Shown here piece after piece: positions 1-9,594 of a DNA stretch of 64,000 bases. This DNA is from an uncultured SAR86 cluster bacterium (GTDB lineage Bacteria > Pseudomonadota > Gammaproteobacteria > Magnimaribacterales > AG-339-G14): contig CACFWO010000001.1 in assembly GCA_902570035.1 (NCBI GenBank), forward strand, positions 62,001 through 126,000, read 5' to 3'. The notes beneath the pieces are model-generated. The model had not been told where the DNA came from, made no database searches, and saw only the letters and a list, made by a program, of their open reading frames with translations. The position numbers and the translations under genes are program-made. Every line of letters starts with the position of its first letter. Within the stretch, counting starts at the first letter, position 1.

Positions 1-1092
1 TTCACCTTTTCTCCAGTCGACTAATAAGTTTTTACTAAGAAACATGGCAGTTATCATCCTTAAACGATTGTGCATCCATTTTCTCTCGTTTAATTGCCTC
101 ATGGCTGCATCAATAATTGGTATTCCAGTTTTTCCTTCACACCAATTTATGAAAGACTCCTCATCTTCTCTCCACAAAATATGATCATATTTTGGATTAA
201 AACATTTCCCCTTTGACACATGTGAGAAGTGATAAGTAATGTACTTATAGAACTCTCTCCATATTATTTCAGTTATCCAAGTAAATTGACCGGTCCCATT
301 TTCATCAGGAAGACTTCCGAGTACATGATTAATAGCTTGTTTTGAGGAAATCAAACCTATCGCAAATGAAGAGGATAAGTTACTTGTTGCAGATAAACTT
401 GGAATGTCCCTCAATTCTTTGTAATTTTGAATTGAGGAATCTATGAAATCATCTAGCTTTTGAATTGCAGAACTTTCTGTTAAGGGGAAATCATCAAACG
501 AAAAGTTAAGCTCCTGATCATAAGCATCTTGGAATTGAGGAATCTCATCTTGATAAAGTATTCTATTTTTTTGCTTTATAGGAGCAGGAGTCTCGCTGAG
601 GATATCTGGTGTTATCAAAGATCTCATTTTTTTTGAATAAGGAGTAAAAACTTTGAAAGGTAGCCCTGAATTATTTTTTATGTTGTCAGGGTCAATTAAT
701 TGAGAATTAAATTCTCTGTAAGATATATGATGTTGAAGACAGATTTCTTCTAAATTTTTATTTCTTTGTTTTTCATTGAATGGATATTCAGAATTTAAAA
801 AAATTTTTTTGATTCCATTCGACCTACAGAAATTTAAAATATCTCTAGGCTCATCTGAAATTTTTTCAGAATACAAAATCTTAAGTGAGATGTTTAAAGA
901 AATTAGAGAATCCTTGATTTTTTCAAGACCTAAAAGTTTTAGTTTCAATTTAGCTAGGCTATCTCCATGATCTTTATTTTTTTCTTTATCAATAATAAAT
1001 AAAGCAACTAAACCATCTTGATCTAACGAAGCTTCATAAAGAGCTTTATTATCTTGAGTCCTTAGATCGTTTGAAAAAATGAAAAGATTCAT
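1..1092 (-). CDS. phr: Deoxyribodipyrimidine photolyase, 3' end outside window
   Basis: Light-driven flavoenzyme that repairs cyclobutane pyrimidine dimers in DNA. The reading frame is open from the ATG at 1092 to the window edge (364 codons), so the C-terminus is missing; the E. coli enzyme has about 472 residues. The N-terminus carries the family signature LRTQDNKAL, where the antenna-binding alpha/beta domain begins. The C-terminal part shows the FAD-domain motifs WREFYKYITYHF, GIPIIDAAMRQL and MHNRLRM. The last codons in view read VDWRKGE, which matches the conserved DWR(E)GE segment. No Shine-Dalgarno sequence precedes the start; instead a long hairpin and a T-run end directly before the ATG. 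Membership in the photolyase/cryptochrome family is secure. Repair activity rather than a cryptochrome role is inferred. Confidence 0.93.
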   Translation of the reverse strand, partial: MNLFIFSNDLRTQDNKALYEASLDQDGLVALFIIDKEKNKDHGDSLAKLKLKLLGLEKIKDSLISLNISLKILYSEKISDEPRDILNFCRSNGIKKIFLNSEYPFNEKQRNKNLEEICLQHHISYREFNSQLIDPDNIKNNSGLPFKVFTPYSKKMRSLITPDILSETPAPIKQKNRILYQDEIPQFQDAYDQELNFSFDDFPLTESSAIQKLDDFIDSSIQNYKELRDIPSLSATSNLSSSFAIGLISSKQAINHVLGSLPDENGTGQFTWITEIIWREFYKYITYHFSHVSKGKCFNPKYDHILWREDEESFINWCEGKTGIPIIDAAMRQLNERKWMHNRLRMITAMFLSKNLLVDWRKGE

Positions 1093-1231
1093 AAAAATGG
1101 TGGTAGATCAGCGAGAATATTTCGCCCAACCTATTAAAATTAATACCCGCTAACCTACCATAATTTGGCGGGTCTATTAAACCCGCCATGTTCAGGTAAT
1201 AGGAGAGATTATGGGGGAGAAAGATTACCTG
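1093..1231 (-). ncRNA. Candidate structured RNA or structured leader of the photolyase gene
   Basis: Three consecutive inverted repeats fill the gap between two minus-strand genes. Stem 1 pairs 1193-1200 with 1224-1231 (8 bp, 23-nt loop, pyrimidine-rich in the minus transcript). Stem 2 pairs 1166-1173 with 1181-1188 (8 bp, 7-nt loop). Stem 3 pairs 1101-1113 with 1148-1160 (13 bp). In stem 3 two positions are G-U wobbles only if the minus strand is transcribed; on the plus strand they would be A-C mismatches. Stem 3 is followed after three bases by five T residues (1097-1093), like an intrinsic terminator, and then by the photolyase ATG. It could be a small RNA, a 5' leader of phr or an attenuator. 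It matches no RNA family I recognise. Confidence 0.4.
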
Positions 1232-1286
1232 TACGAATGCATTCTATATAAAAAAAAGAAAGGATGAAGTTATAAAGTGCTAATCT

Positions 1287-2462
1287 TTAGTTATAAATGA
1301 CTTCTTCAAATTTTATACCAGATTTGATTAATCTATCTAAAAGTGGATTGCCAAGCCCATAAGCTGAAGTTAAAACTCCTCCTACAACGAGTTCATCAGA
1401 AATTGCTAGTGTTATAGCAGACTCACAAACCATTTGGGCAGTCGCTTTATAACCTGGATCTCCATCTCCATAGATTTGGAAATATTTTATTTCACCATCT
1501 TCTGCTTCTACTTTAAATAATCCTTTGAACCAACCATTTTCTCTAGTTTCCTTATCCGGACCCTCGCCAGGCTTGGGTAAGAATCTCCTAACAATGTACC
1601 TTAAGGGTGTTGAGATTACTAAAAAAGCAAATATCAGTCCGAAACTAGCAAATCTTGCTGATCTTTTTGAAGGATAACTTCCAAGCTCTTTGAAGATGAA
1701 ATCAGAACCATAACTTCTTTGATCAGCATCATATAAAGCTGAACTTCGTCTTACGACTCTCGTATTAGCAAAAGACATTAACCCAATTCCTGAATATGAA
1801 TCTGTATTTTCTATTTGTTTAATTTCAAAACCATCTTTACTTAATTTCCTTTGTTTTTCAGAAACGCTATTTTCTGGGTTTAAAAGAAAAGGATCTCTTT
1901 TTTCTTTTGGAAGAGGTCCAATAGTAAACATTGTTTCGGTTGTACCGCCACTTACTCCTCCTTGACCTGAATGATAAACAGTGACCTTTTTAATGGGCTT
2001 TCCCATTTGTTGAACAGAGTAAAAAACACCCATATCTGAAGGTATAGAGTCATAACCGCATGAAGGTATTATCCTTGTTCCCTCCTCTGAAGCTTTATTG
2101 TGATGTTCATCTATCAAATCTTTTACCCAATGATTTTCTCCAGTTATATCTGTGTAATGTGTTTTATTTTCAACGCATGATTTGACAATTAAATTACTGT
2201 ATCTGGCAAAAGGACCTGCAGTAGACAATATTACTTTTGTTTTGCACACAATATGATCAATTGAATCTTTATCTCCTCCGTCTGCAACAAAAATTTCGCA
2301 ATCTAGCCTCAATGACTCTTTAAGGTCTTCTAATTTTTGCTTATTGCGACCAGCTATTGCCCATTTAATGTCAGGGTAATTATCCCTTAGATATTCTGCA
2401 CAGAGCCTCCCAGTAAAGCCAGTGGCTCCATACAAAATTATTTGATACGCCCTACTATCCAT
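1287..2462 (-). CDS. Saccharopine dehydrogenase-like / trans-acting enoyl reductase family oxidoreductase
   Basis: NAD(P)-dependent oxidoreductase of 391 residues. It begins with a Rossmann fold whose dinucleotide motif GATGFTGR (about residues 12-19) is followed by [10 protein letters not shown], the typical second-strand NADP contact of the saccharopine dehydrogenase NADP-binding family. The middle part contains [12 protein letters not shown] and a Gly-rich GQGGVSGGT stretch, as in the mycobacterial trans-acting enoyl reductases and their proteobacterial relatives. A hydrophobic stretch near residues 272-290 suggests membrane association. The ATG at 2462 sits 6 bases from tRNA-Pro, so it may be expressed after the tRNA. 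The substrate is unknown: the relatives act on lipid precursors, and true saccharopine dehydrogenase activity is unlikely. Confidence 0.85.
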   Translation of the reverse strand: MDSRAYQIILYGATGFTGRLCAEYLRDNYPDIKWAIAGRNKQKLEDLKESLRLDCEIFVADGGDKDSIDHIVCKTKVILSTAGPFARYSNLIVKSCVENKTHYTDITGENHWVKDLIDEHHNKASEEGTRIIPSCGYDSIPSDMGVFYSVQQMGKPIKKVTVYHSGQGGVSGGTTETMFTIGPLPKEKRDPFLLNPENSVSEKQRKLSKDGFEIKQIENTDSYSGIGLMSFANTRVVRRSSALYDADQRSYGSDFIFKELGSYPSKRSARFASFGLIFAFLVISTPLRYIVRRFLPKPGEGPDKETRENGWFKGLFKVEAEDGEIKYFQIYGDGDPGYKATAQMVCESAITLAISDELVVGGVLTSAYGLGNPLLDRLIKSGIKFEEVIYN

Positions 2463-2468
2463 ATTGAT

Positions 2469-2545
2469 TGGTCGGGACGGCTGGATTTGAACCAGCGACC
2501 ACTTGACCCCCAGTCAAGTGCGCTACCAGACTGCGCCACGCCCCG
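2469..2545 (-). tRNA. tRNA-Pro(GGG)
   Basis: 77 nt including an encoded CCA (2469-2471). The acceptor stem pairs CGGGGCG with CGTCCCG through one G-U pair. The anticodon arm CTTGA-CTGGGGG-TCAAG gives anticodon GGG. The T-arm GCTGG-TTCAAAT-CCAGC is canonical. It reads proline CCC/CCU codons. Confidence 0.97.
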
Positions 2546-2566
2546 AATTTTAATTCAAGACGATCG

Positions 2567-5500
2567 TTAAGAGCCGTCAACTGTCAAAGGTTTACAGACT
2601 TCAACTATCTCTCCATGATCCACACATACCTCACCAGAATTCAGCAATGTCGAATCTTCCGGTACTGCCCCAATGAATGCAGAATCATAAATTTCCGGCT
2701 GAACTCCATCTAAGCCAGTTACCGCAGTAGAGTAAGTATTTTGACCAACGGCGCTTGCAAGAGGTTTAAGATAATACTCTCCTCTCAAAAACTTAGATTT
2801 CAATTCTGTTGTTCCGTCTTCACTCATGACTATGGTGCCATCTGGTATTACGTAAGTAGGAAAACCTCTTGTGTTTTGTCTGTCGGTTTCTGAAAGAGAA
2901 TCCCAGTCGAGATACTCACCAAGCTCAGTCCAAGTTGCAATATTAAAGTTGGTCCACTCAAAACCATGTAACCGTCCAAATCCTGCATACTCAAGAGTCT
3001 TTTTCCTTCCGGCATCAGAACCGTAGCTTGAATCATTGGGGAGAGTTAAGGTAACTGCTTCAGGTCTTGAAATTTCCACAAGCGCACCATTAGAATCGTA
3101 AACTTGATAATTCACCCATGGATCCCAGAATACCTCATAATATTCGTTCATTTTCCAAAGTTTACTTGCGCAGTATCTAAAATTCTCAGAAGACTGCACA
3201 GTAGAATCAGAGTGATATTCGTAAGCATTTTTAGTTCCATCGTTGTTGGTATCGCGTGTTTTCTCGCATTCAACTTCTGAAGCTTTTGTCATGTCAAATA
3301 GAGTCATATGGTTTTTCATTCCCCAACAATCTTTATCTACCCCGTTGGGTTCAACTATGCATATATTTCCTTCAAATTTTCCCCATGGATTATTGAGTTC
3401 ATACATACCAGCAGGCAAGGTCAAAGGAGTGTTTGTTGTGGTATCAACCAAAGAATCTCCTGAGGCTTGATATTGCATTACCTCAGTTGAAAGAACTCCT
3501 TCTTGGGTCCAATTACCTTTCTCAGATCCAGATCTAACATATGGACCTGTGGGCAAAGCAGATGTGTCACCACCAGCAAGAGCTGGTCCAGTATAAGGAC
3601 TAGTGATATCTCCTTGAGCAGGAGATTGCTCCGTTCCTGTTGCAATCAAGGCAAGAGCCTCATTGAAATAAGTAGTAAAACTTGATCCAGACATACACCT
3701 TTCTATACATCCTAAGGTAAGGCCTGCAATTTCAGATGGAGCTATATCTTTTTCTGTTCTTCTTCTTACAAGCTCATCGCCTGGAGCAGCTAAGGCATCT
3801 CCTTTGATTTCATAACCTTGGCCTCGACCGTGTGCCCAAAGGTTTCTCCAAACTTCGTAGCCGTTGCTACTCTTTCTATCATCGTCCCAAATTTCTAAAT
3901 ATTCTGCTGGGGTAAAAGTAAATGGCGTAATGTCAACTTCAGCAACCCACCTGTTATTGACTTCTTTAACAGCTTTGTCAAAAACAAAAGCACCTACTGG
4001 GCTAGTTCCGCTAGTTGAATAAGCTGCATCCCAATAGCCTAAGAAAATATTATATGGGTTACCGTTATCATCTACAGATTCTGTTGGAACTCCTAATTCT
4101 CGCCATCTTTCTATTGGACATCTATCGTCTTCACCGTTTGAATTATTATCCATATCGTCATCTTGTAAAGATGTTCCGGTAAAGACTTTGTAATCATTCC
4201 ACCAACAGTTAGAACCGGCCTCAGTTCTGTCCCACTCAATGTGAATATCTAGCTCAACCCCAGACAAGCTATTGAGAGAAACATTATCAATAGACATTTT
4301 ACGTAAGGACAATTTTCTCTGTTTTAAATTATAGGTGGAAGTATCTTCTGAATTTACTTTTTTAAACACAGTTGTGTCAGTCACATTAGATCTCATTTCT
4401 TCCCAAATATGGGTTCCCCAGTAATCTGCCCAAGCATAAATTGGTTCAGTTCTTGTATCGTCGTAGGGCGAAATAAACTCTTCCTCTGTTTTTAATTCAA
4501 AACCAGGATTCTTCATATCGTAACGAAGATCATCTGAAGTGGTGTAAAGACCGTATTCCCACACAGCTAATTTTGCATCTGCAGCATTTGTGGATTCACA
4601 TTTTTCTTGAACGCCTCTAGCTGCGTGGTGCCCAGGAAACTCATCCGTCCTGAAATCATAAGCTTTATAATTTTCTAAATCAGGGGTAATGACAAATTCA
4701 GATTGGTCATCAACTCTGGTTCTTCTATTGGCTCCAACTAATTTTGTGCAAGATGCCTTTGTGTTTTCATCGTAGGAAAATGCGAGAACCAACTCACCAT
4801 CCCAAAAGTTGGGATTAAAATCGCTTTGTTCGCCACAAATTGAGGGATCAGCCTGTCTTTCTTGCCATTCGACGAGTTTTCCATCAATAAAACATTCAGA
4901 AGTATAATTTTTCCAAATTCCATCTCGCCCATTTGCATTTTCGCTCATCAAAATGCTTTCTCCTCTTGGGCCAAGAAATAGTGTTTGAGCGTCGGTAGTA
5001 TCTAATCTGCCTGCTCCCATCTGCGATCCTGCTGGTGGACACTTATAGTAATGTTCCATGTAGTCTCTCCAAAAAGCATCAGAACCTTCTTGGACGCCAG
5101 CATTAATGGCTGCGGTTCTTGCCTCTTCTTCACTTTGATATGGTGCATTTTGACAATTCGACTCAGCTACAAAATCTAATTCTATGTCTCCATTGGGATC
5201 CTCATCAGTGGCACCAGAAAGAATCTTAGCTAAAAAATAAATAAGCATATCAGGATCTGCATCCCACATACCTTCGTAATCTGTTTGTGCTTCTGAGTAA
5301 TCTCCTTGCTGGAAAAACCAACCTTTAACCTCTAAGTAATCCTTATTTCTAACTTCGCTGAAGGCTGACTTCACATCTAAAACAAAGGTACTAGGTATTT
5401 CAACTTCTGCTGCTCCTTGTTGTTGTTGCTGATTACCTTGCTGAGCTTGATTTTGTGCATCCTGTCGAGCAGCACTTACATCACATCTTGAATCATAAAC

Positions 5501-5695
5501 TTGTGCTCTATATGGACCTTTGTCAATGAATTGTTCAACTTTAAGTTTAGAAATTGTACATAGGATGTTGTTTGCCTCACCTAATGTATTCTCAACTTCA
5601 TTATTAGCAGTATAAATCTCTTTTTTATCTTCGTTGTATGATTGAGAGTGGATATATGGACTCAAAATCAATAATAGGAATATAAGTTTTTTCAT
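2567..5695 (-). CDS. Large secreted protein of unknown function
   Basis: 1042 residues. The start at 5695 is preceded by a strong Shine-Dalgarno (GGGGAG, 5 nt upstream). A Sec signal peptide is visible (MKK, hydrophobic core [10 protein letters not shown], likely cut near residue 18). A Gln-rich linker lies at about 78-95. The mature part is acidic, rich in Asp, Asn, Trp and Tyr, and has many cysteines, as expected for an exported folded protein. Two Asp/Asn-rich loops, [13 protein letters not shown] and [13 protein letters not shown], resemble calcium-binding (thrombospondin-3/dockerin-like) loops. I see no internal transmembrane segment, protease triad or TonB-barrel signature. It follows the lipoprotein gene at 5721 by 25 bp and is probably co-transcribed with it. 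I do not recognise the family; an extracellular or periplasmic location is inferred. Confidence 0.85.
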   Translation of the reverse strand: MKKLIFLLLILSPYIHSQSYNEDKKEIYTANNEVENTLGEANNILCTISKLKVEQFIDKGPYRAQVYDSRCDVSAARQDAQNQAQQGNQQQQQGAAEVEIPSTFVLDVKSAFSEVRNKDYLEVKGWFFQQGDYSEAQTDYEGMWDADPDMLIYFLAKILSGATDEDPNGDIELDFVAESNCQNAPYQSEEEARTAAINAGVQEGSDAFWRDYMEHYYKCPPAGSQMGAGRLDTTDAQTLFLGPRGESILMSENANGRDGIWKNYTSECFIDGKLVEWQERQADPSICGEQSDFNPNFWDGELVLAFSYDENTKASCTKLVGANRRTRVDDQSEFVITPDLENYKAYDFRTDEFPGHHAARGVQEKCESTNAADAKLAVWEYGLYTTSDDLRYDMKNPGFELKTEEEFISPYDDTRTEPIYAWADYWGTHIWEEMRSNVTDTTVFKKVNSEDTSTYNLKQRKLSLRKMSIDNVSLNSLSGVELDIHIEWDRTEAGSNCWWNDYKVFTGTSLQDDDMDNNSNGEDDRCPIERWRELGVPTESVDDNGNPYNIFLGYWDAAYSTSGTSPVGAFVFDKAVKEVNNRWVAEVDITPFTFTPAEYLEIWDDDRKSSNGYEVWRNLWAHGRGQGYEIKGDALAAPGDELVRRRTEKDIAPSEIAGLTLGCIERCMSGSSFTTYFNEALALIATGTEQSPAQGDITSPYTGPALAGGDTSALPTGPYVRSGSEKGNWTQEGVLSTEVMQYQASGDSLVDTTTNTPLTLPAGMYELNNPWGKFEGNICIVEPNGVDKDCWGMKNHMTLFDMTKASEVECEKTRDTNNDGTKNAYEYHSDSTVQSSENFRYCASKLWKMNEYYEVFWDPWVNYQVYDSNGALVEISRPEAVTLTLPNDSSYGSDAGRKKTLEYAGFGRLHGFEWTNFNIATWTELGEYLDWDSLSETDRQNTRGFPTYVIPDGTIVMSEDGTTELKSKFLRGEYYLKPLASAVGQNTYSTAVTGLDGVQPEIYDSAFIGAVPEDSTLLNSGEVCVDHGEIVEVCKPLTVDGS

Positions 5696-5720
5696 AGTTC
5701 TCCCCTAGTTATATTATTTA

Positions 5721-5981
5721 TTATTCGACAGCGATTGCTTCAACCTTCGTTGGCAAAATGTAATCTGCAGGATTGATAGTTGATGAAGAACTTGCTCCTG
5801 TTGAATCTGTACTTGATCCTGAGTCGGTTCCTGAACCTGTGCTTGACCCTGCCCCTGAGCCAGAACTTGAGGCTGAACCAGAGGAGCCAACAGATGAGGT
5901 CGAACTTCCCCCTCCGCCTCCTCCGCACGAAGCAAGAATTAAAAAAATTGTTATAAAAAATAATGACCCAAATCTCTTCAT
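5721..5981 (-). CDS. Small Gly/Ser-rich lipoprotein
   Basis: 86 residues when started at the ATG at 5981, which has GGGAGA 6 nt upstream; a longer TTG start at 5993 is possible but lies over that site. The N-terminus MKRFGSLFFITIFLILASC is a lipoprotein signal peptide with lipobox LASC, so the mature protein starts with lipidated Cys followed by six Gly. Most of the rest is a low-complexity Gly/Ser/Thr linker ending in a short ordered tail (NPADYILPTKVEAIAVE). No catalytic domain is present. It is encoded just upstream of the 1042-residue secreted protein, so a role as a membrane-anchored partner is plausible but not shown. Alternatively it is the N-terminal remnant of a longer lipoprotein. 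Confidence 0.75.
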   Translation of the reverse strand: MKRFGSLFFITIFLILASCGGGGGGSSTSSVGSSGSASSSGSGAGSSTGSGTDSGSSTDSTGASSSSTINPADYILPTKVEAIAVE

Positions 5982-6013
5982 AATATCTCCCAATCTTCTA
6001 AAAATAATACTAC

Positions 6014-6349
6014 TTAATCTGTAGTTTGACAGCTTTTTTTAATGATATCTTTAATTTTAACTAATTCTTTTTTTATTTCTAATTGGTGAGATCTTGGATT
6101 TTTTTTGGTTTGCAAGTAAGTGGCAATTTTCCCAGGTTTTATTCCTTGATCTTTAATGAGTCTTTTCATTTCAAGAAGGCGCTTTATTCTCTTTAAGTCA
6201 TAATTTCTGTTAAGACTATTAGATCTTAACTTGGGTTCAAATTTTTCCCAGTATCTTATTTCTGTTTGCTTTAATCCGAGAAGAGTGGAGACTTCTGAGA
6301 TGGAATAATACTTTTTATTTGGCAAACTTGAGAAGTCAATATCAGACAA
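6014..6349 (-). CDS. MerR-family transcriptional regulator
   Basis: 111 residues. The N-terminal winged helix is of MerR type: YYSISEVSTLLGLKQTEIRYWEK (DNA-recognition helix) followed by LNRNYDLKRIKRLLEMKRLIKDQGIKPGKI. The effector-binding C-terminus is very short and lacks a metal-binding Cys pair. The only start that fits is TTG at 6349, which overlaps the end of ihfA by 8 nt (TTGTCTGA). A short MerR-like gene directly after ihfA in the pheST operon is a common gammaproteobacterial arrangement. Target and ligand are unknown. Confidence 0.85.
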   Translation of the reverse strand: MSDIDFSSLPNKKYYSISEVSTLLGLKQTEIRYWEKFEPKLRSNSLNRNYDLKRIKRLLEMKRLIKDQGIKPGKIATYLQTKKNPRSHQLEIKKELVKIKDIIKKSCQTTD

Positions 6350-6620
6350 TTTTATCCCTTAATTTTCGCCCAGGCTTAAAGGAAATAGAAGTTCTTGCAG
6401 AAACTACATATTCTTCACCAGTTTTAGGGTTTCTTCCTGGACGCGCTTTCTTTTTTAGTAAAGAAAAATTCCCAAAACCACTTAATTTCACTTCTTCTCC
6501 CTTTTCTAAACTGTTGGAAATTTCAGCAAAAAAAGAATTCACAAATTCTAGGCAGTCTTTTTTTGGTAAACCCATTTTTTTATGCAAGTGCTCAGCTAAT
6601 TCTAATTTCGTTATCGCCAT
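6342..6620 (-). CDS. ihfA: Integration host factor subunit alpha
   Basis: 92 residues. Half of the IHF heterodimer that bends DNA in replication, recombination and transcription. The HU/IHF fold is complete, with the beta-arm tip RPGRNPKTGE that carries the intercalating Pro at about residues 61-70. The N-terminus MAITKLELAEHL is typical of the alpha subunit. The partner ihfB is at 52189 in this window. Gene order pheS-pheT-ihfA is the classical gammaproteobacterial one, so it is probably translated from the thrS-infC operon mRNA. The start lies 3 nt after the pheT stop. Confidence 0.96.
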   Translation of the reverse strand: MAITKLELAEHLHKKMGLPKKDCLEFVNSFFAEISNSLEKGEEVKLSGFGNFSLLKKKARPGRNPKTGEEYVVSARTSISFKPGRKLRDKIV

Positions 6621-6622
6621 TG

Positions 6623-8617
6623 TTACGATCTTAATTTAGCATTTAAAATTTTAGCCGCATGCTTAATTTGATTCTCAACAAATTGATCTACTTCTTTATC
6701 TTCCAATGTGGCTCCGGTCGCTTGCCAAAAGACTCGAAAAGTGATGCTTTTTAAAGATTCATCTATTCCTTTGCCTTGATATATATCGATAACTGAAACA
6801 GACCTTAAATATTTGCCTCCAGCTTTTTTAAGCTCTTTTATAAATTGGTTAGCAGGTATTTCTTTAGCGACAAGAAAGGACAAATCTCTTTCGCTACCAG
6901 GAAACTTTGGCGGTTGAGCTATCGCATTAATTTTTGGCAATTTTAAAGAGTCTAAATTTATCTCAAACAAAACTATTTCCGGCAACTTAAGTTTTTTTTG
7001 AATCAATGGATGCAAAACACCAATCTTTCCTATGGATTTAGTTTTCATTTTTATTTCTGCTGATATTCCAGGATGCAAATGATTTGCAGAAGTTTTTTTA
7101 TAAACAGGTTCAATATTTAATCTCGAAAAAAACATATCCAGACTTTTTCTGAGATCGTAAAAGCTACTTTGAAAAGAACCGGACCAATCAGATGAAGATT
7201 TATCAAAATAGAGCAGTCCAGCAAGACTCTTCCAATTCCTCTCTTTAGAGAAGACGTTCCCAACTTCAAAGATTTTGAATTTTTGAGCACCTCTATTGAA
7301 ATTATATTCAAAGTTACTTAACAATCCGGGGACAAGAGAGGGTCGCATAACATCCTGATTGCTCGACATAGGATTGGCTAACTCAATTGAGTCATTATTT
7401 AATCCGAGTTTTTGAACAAAAGATGAATCAACAAAAGCATAATTAATCATTTCATTAAAGCCGGCATTAACAAAAATATCTTTACTTAGTTTCTCCTTTT
7501 CAATAGATGTATCTTCAGGAGAGGTAGCTAGTAATTTCAATCTTTTGCTAGGTAAATTATCGTATCCAATTATTCTCGCAATCTCTTCGATAATATCCTC
7601 TTTAATTTCAATATCATAACGATGAGAAGGACAGGTTAACTCCATTGAATTTCTTTTTAATTCAACTTTAAACTCTAGCGCCTTTAAAAGTTTTATAACC
7701 TTGACGGTGGGAATCTCTGTTCCGAGCCTCGAATCAATGAATTCCTTACTAATCGATATTTTCTTTGCTTTATGATTTTTAGATTGTTTAAAAATCTTTG
7801 AAAAGTCTCCTCCAAAGATTTCAGCATAAAGTTGTGCTGCAAAATTAAGTGCATACTCTTGGATTTCTTTATCAACTCCTCTTTCGAATCTTAATGATGC
7901 CTCAGATTGAAAGCCTAACTTTCTAGCATTTCCTCTAATGCTTGCAGGTTCAAAGCAAGCTGACTCTAAAAAAATTTCTTGAGTTGTTTCATCAACTTCG
8001 GAATTAGCACAACCCATAATTCCAGCAAGAGCTATTTCTTCTTTTTCATCGGATATTGTAAGGAAATCTTTAGTTATCTGATGGGAGGCACCATTCAAAA
8101 GTTTCAACTTTGTTCTTTTGGAAGGGAATTTGACATAAATTTTTTTGCCAATCTTTTTATTATCAAAAGCATGCAAAGGTTGTCCGGTGTGGAGCATTAC
8201 ATAGTTTGTAATATCAACTATTGGATTAACTTGACCAATATCAGCAGCCTTTAACGTTTTTTTGATGTATTGCGGAGTTTTGCCTTTACTCTTAAGTTTA
8301 ATGATTTGACCTAGATAGCTTGAACAGGCGCTCTTATCTACAGAAACAGTTTTTTTAGAATCGAGACTTTGATGTTGCTTCTTAAATTTTGGAAGTCTTA
8401 ATTTAAAATTATTAACTACACAAACTTCTCTAGCTATACCTATCAGGCTAAAACAGTCTCCTCTGTTAGGAGTTAAATCTAGTTTGATTAGTAAATCATT
8501 TTTTTCTTTTGTTGATTGGCCAACTTCCAACCCCAACTCCGTAAGCTGTTCTAATAGGTCGGTATCAGAGATCGATCCTGATATATATTGCAGCAGGTCA
8601 GATTTATAGAATTGCAT
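6623..8617 (-). CDS. pheT: Phenylalanyl-tRNA synthetase beta chain lacking the tRNA-binding-like (B2) domain
   Basis: Beta subunit of the (alpha-beta)2 enzyme that charges tRNA-Phe. It has 664 residues against about 795 in E. coli. The N-terminal helix-rich segment ends at GLEV (about residue 32) and joins almost directly to DLTPNRGDCFSLIGIAREV (about 47-65). The roughly 110-residue EMAP/OB-fold domain that normally lies between them is absent. The B3/B4 editing region (VDITNYVMLHTGQPLHAFD), the B5 domain, the core catalytic-like domain and the C-terminal ferredoxin-like anticodon-binding domain (FPGSERDLSFLV, YQGKGIDESLKS) are all present. It overlaps pheS by 1 nt (TAATG). The frame shows no break, so this looks like a real domain loss rather than a sequencing error. 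Confidence 0.95.
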   Translation of the reverse strand: MQFYKSDLLQYISGSISDTDLLEQLTELGLEVGQSTKEKNDLLIKLDLTPNRGDCFSLIGIAREVCVVNNFKLRLPKFKKQHQSLDSKKTVSVDKSACSSYLGQIIKLKSKGKTPQYIKKTLKAADIGQVNPIVDITNYVMLHTGQPLHAFDNKKIGKKIYVKFPSKRTKLKLLNGASHQITKDFLTISDEKEEIALAGIMGCANSEVDETTQEIFLESACFEPASIRGNARKLGFQSEASLRFERGVDKEIQEYALNFAAQLYAEIFGGDFSKIFKQSKNHKAKKISISKEFIDSRLGTEIPTVKVIKLLKALEFKVELKRNSMELTCPSHRYDIEIKEDIIEEIARIIGYDNLPSKRLKLLATSPEDTSIEKEKLSKDIFVNAGFNEMINYAFVDSSFVQKLGLNNDSIELANPMSSNQDVMRPSLVPGLLSNFEYNFNRGAQKFKIFEVGNVFSKERNWKSLAGLLYFDKSSSDWSGSFQSSFYDLRKSLDMFFSRLNIEPVYKKTSANHLHPGISAEIKMKTKSIGKIGVLHPLIQKKLKLPEIVLFEINLDSLKLPKINAIAQPPKFPGSERDLSFLVAKEIPANQFIKELKKAGGKYLRSVSVIDIYQGKGIDESLKSITFRVFWQATGATLEDKEVDQFVENQIKHAAKILNAKLRS

Positions 8618-9588
8618 TATCCTTTTGTGACAAACCTTAGGTCATTCTCAAATAACATTCTGATATCAGATATCTGATATCTGAGCATAGTCATTCTTTC
8701 TATTCCCATTCCAAAGGCAAAACCTGAATACACTTCTGAGTTTAGCCCAACGTTTTTCAATACATTTGGATGAACCATTCCACATCCCATTATTTCTAAC
8801 CAGCCATTCTTTCCTTGAATATCTACTTCCACTGAAGGTTCTGTGAACGGAAAGTATGAAGGTCGAAACCTTACCTTTGGATTATCTTTAAAAAAAGATT
8901 CGATAAACTCTAAAATCTCATTTTTCAGATGTGCAAAATTTATATCTTTATCGACAACAAGACCTTCCACTTGATGAAACATAGGGGTGTGAGTTTGATC
9001 TGAATCGCATCTAAATACTTTGCCTGGACACAATATTTTTAAAGGCGGAGATTCCAATTCCATAGACCTGATTTGAACTGGTGAGGTGTGAGTTCTTAAA
9101 AGGTTACCATCATCAAAATAAAAGGTGTCGTGCATGTCTCTAGCAGGATGATTTTCAGGAATATTCAATGCAGAAAAATTGAAATACTCTGATTCGATTT
9201 CAGGCCCCTCTCGGAGAACGTAACCTTTGTTTTTAAAATAATTTGAGATTTCTTGAGCTATCAAAGATACAGGATGGTAACTTCCTACGTCTGGACTTAA
9301 TGGCAAAGTAACATCAATTGCTTCTTTAGATAATTGTTCATCCAAGGCAGATTGTTCAATTTTTTCCAACGAAGAATTGATTGATTCTTCAATTAAAGAC
9401 TTAAATTCATTGATCGATTTACCAAGCTTTGGTTTCTTTTCAGCTGGAGCGTTTGATAGCCGAGACATTAAAGATGAAAGAATACCTTTTTTGCCAAGGT
9501 ATTCAATTTTTAGAGAATTAAGAGAGTCTTGAGAATCTGCTTCTTTAAATTTACTTAAGAAAGATTTTTTCTCTTGGGCTAAATCCAT
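8617..9588 (-). CDS. pheS: Phenylalanyl-tRNA synthetase alpha chain
   Basis: Catalytic subunit, 323 residues, close to the usual length of about 327. An N-terminal coiled-coil arm (residues 1-85) contacts tRNA. Class II motif 2 is seen in VFRCDSDQTHTPMFHQVEG and motif 3 in GFAFGMGIERMTMLRY. The start at 9588 lies 6 nt after the rplT stop, and the stop overlaps the pheT start. This is the standard operon with the translation genes upstream. Confidence 0.97.
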   Translation of the reverse strand: MDLAQEKKSFLSKFKEADSQDSLNSLKIEYLGKKGILSSLMSRLSNAPAEKKPKLGKSINEFKSLIEESINSSLEKIEQSALDEQLSKEAIDVTLPLSPDVGSYHPVSLIAQEISNYFKNKGYVLREGPEIESEYFNFSALNIPENHPARDMHDTFYFDDGNLLRTHTSPVQIRSMELESPPLKILCPGKVFRCDSDQTHTPMFHQVEGLVVDKDINFAHLKNEILEFIESFFKDNPKVRFRPSYFPFTEPSVEVDIQGKNGWLEIMGCGMVHPNVLKNVGLNSEVYSGFAFGMGIERMTMLRYQISDIRMLFENDLRFVTKG

Positions 9589-9594
9589 AGCCCA

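Noticed and set aside
776-970. Plus-strand 64-codon open frame
   Set aside because: It lies inside the clearly coding photolyase gene on the opposite strand and has no family motif or ribosome site.
5770-5920. Gly/Ser/Thr-coding repeat read as a possible tandem-repeat array or CRISPR
   Set aside because: The units are imperfect codon repeats within the lipoprotein linker, with no spacers.
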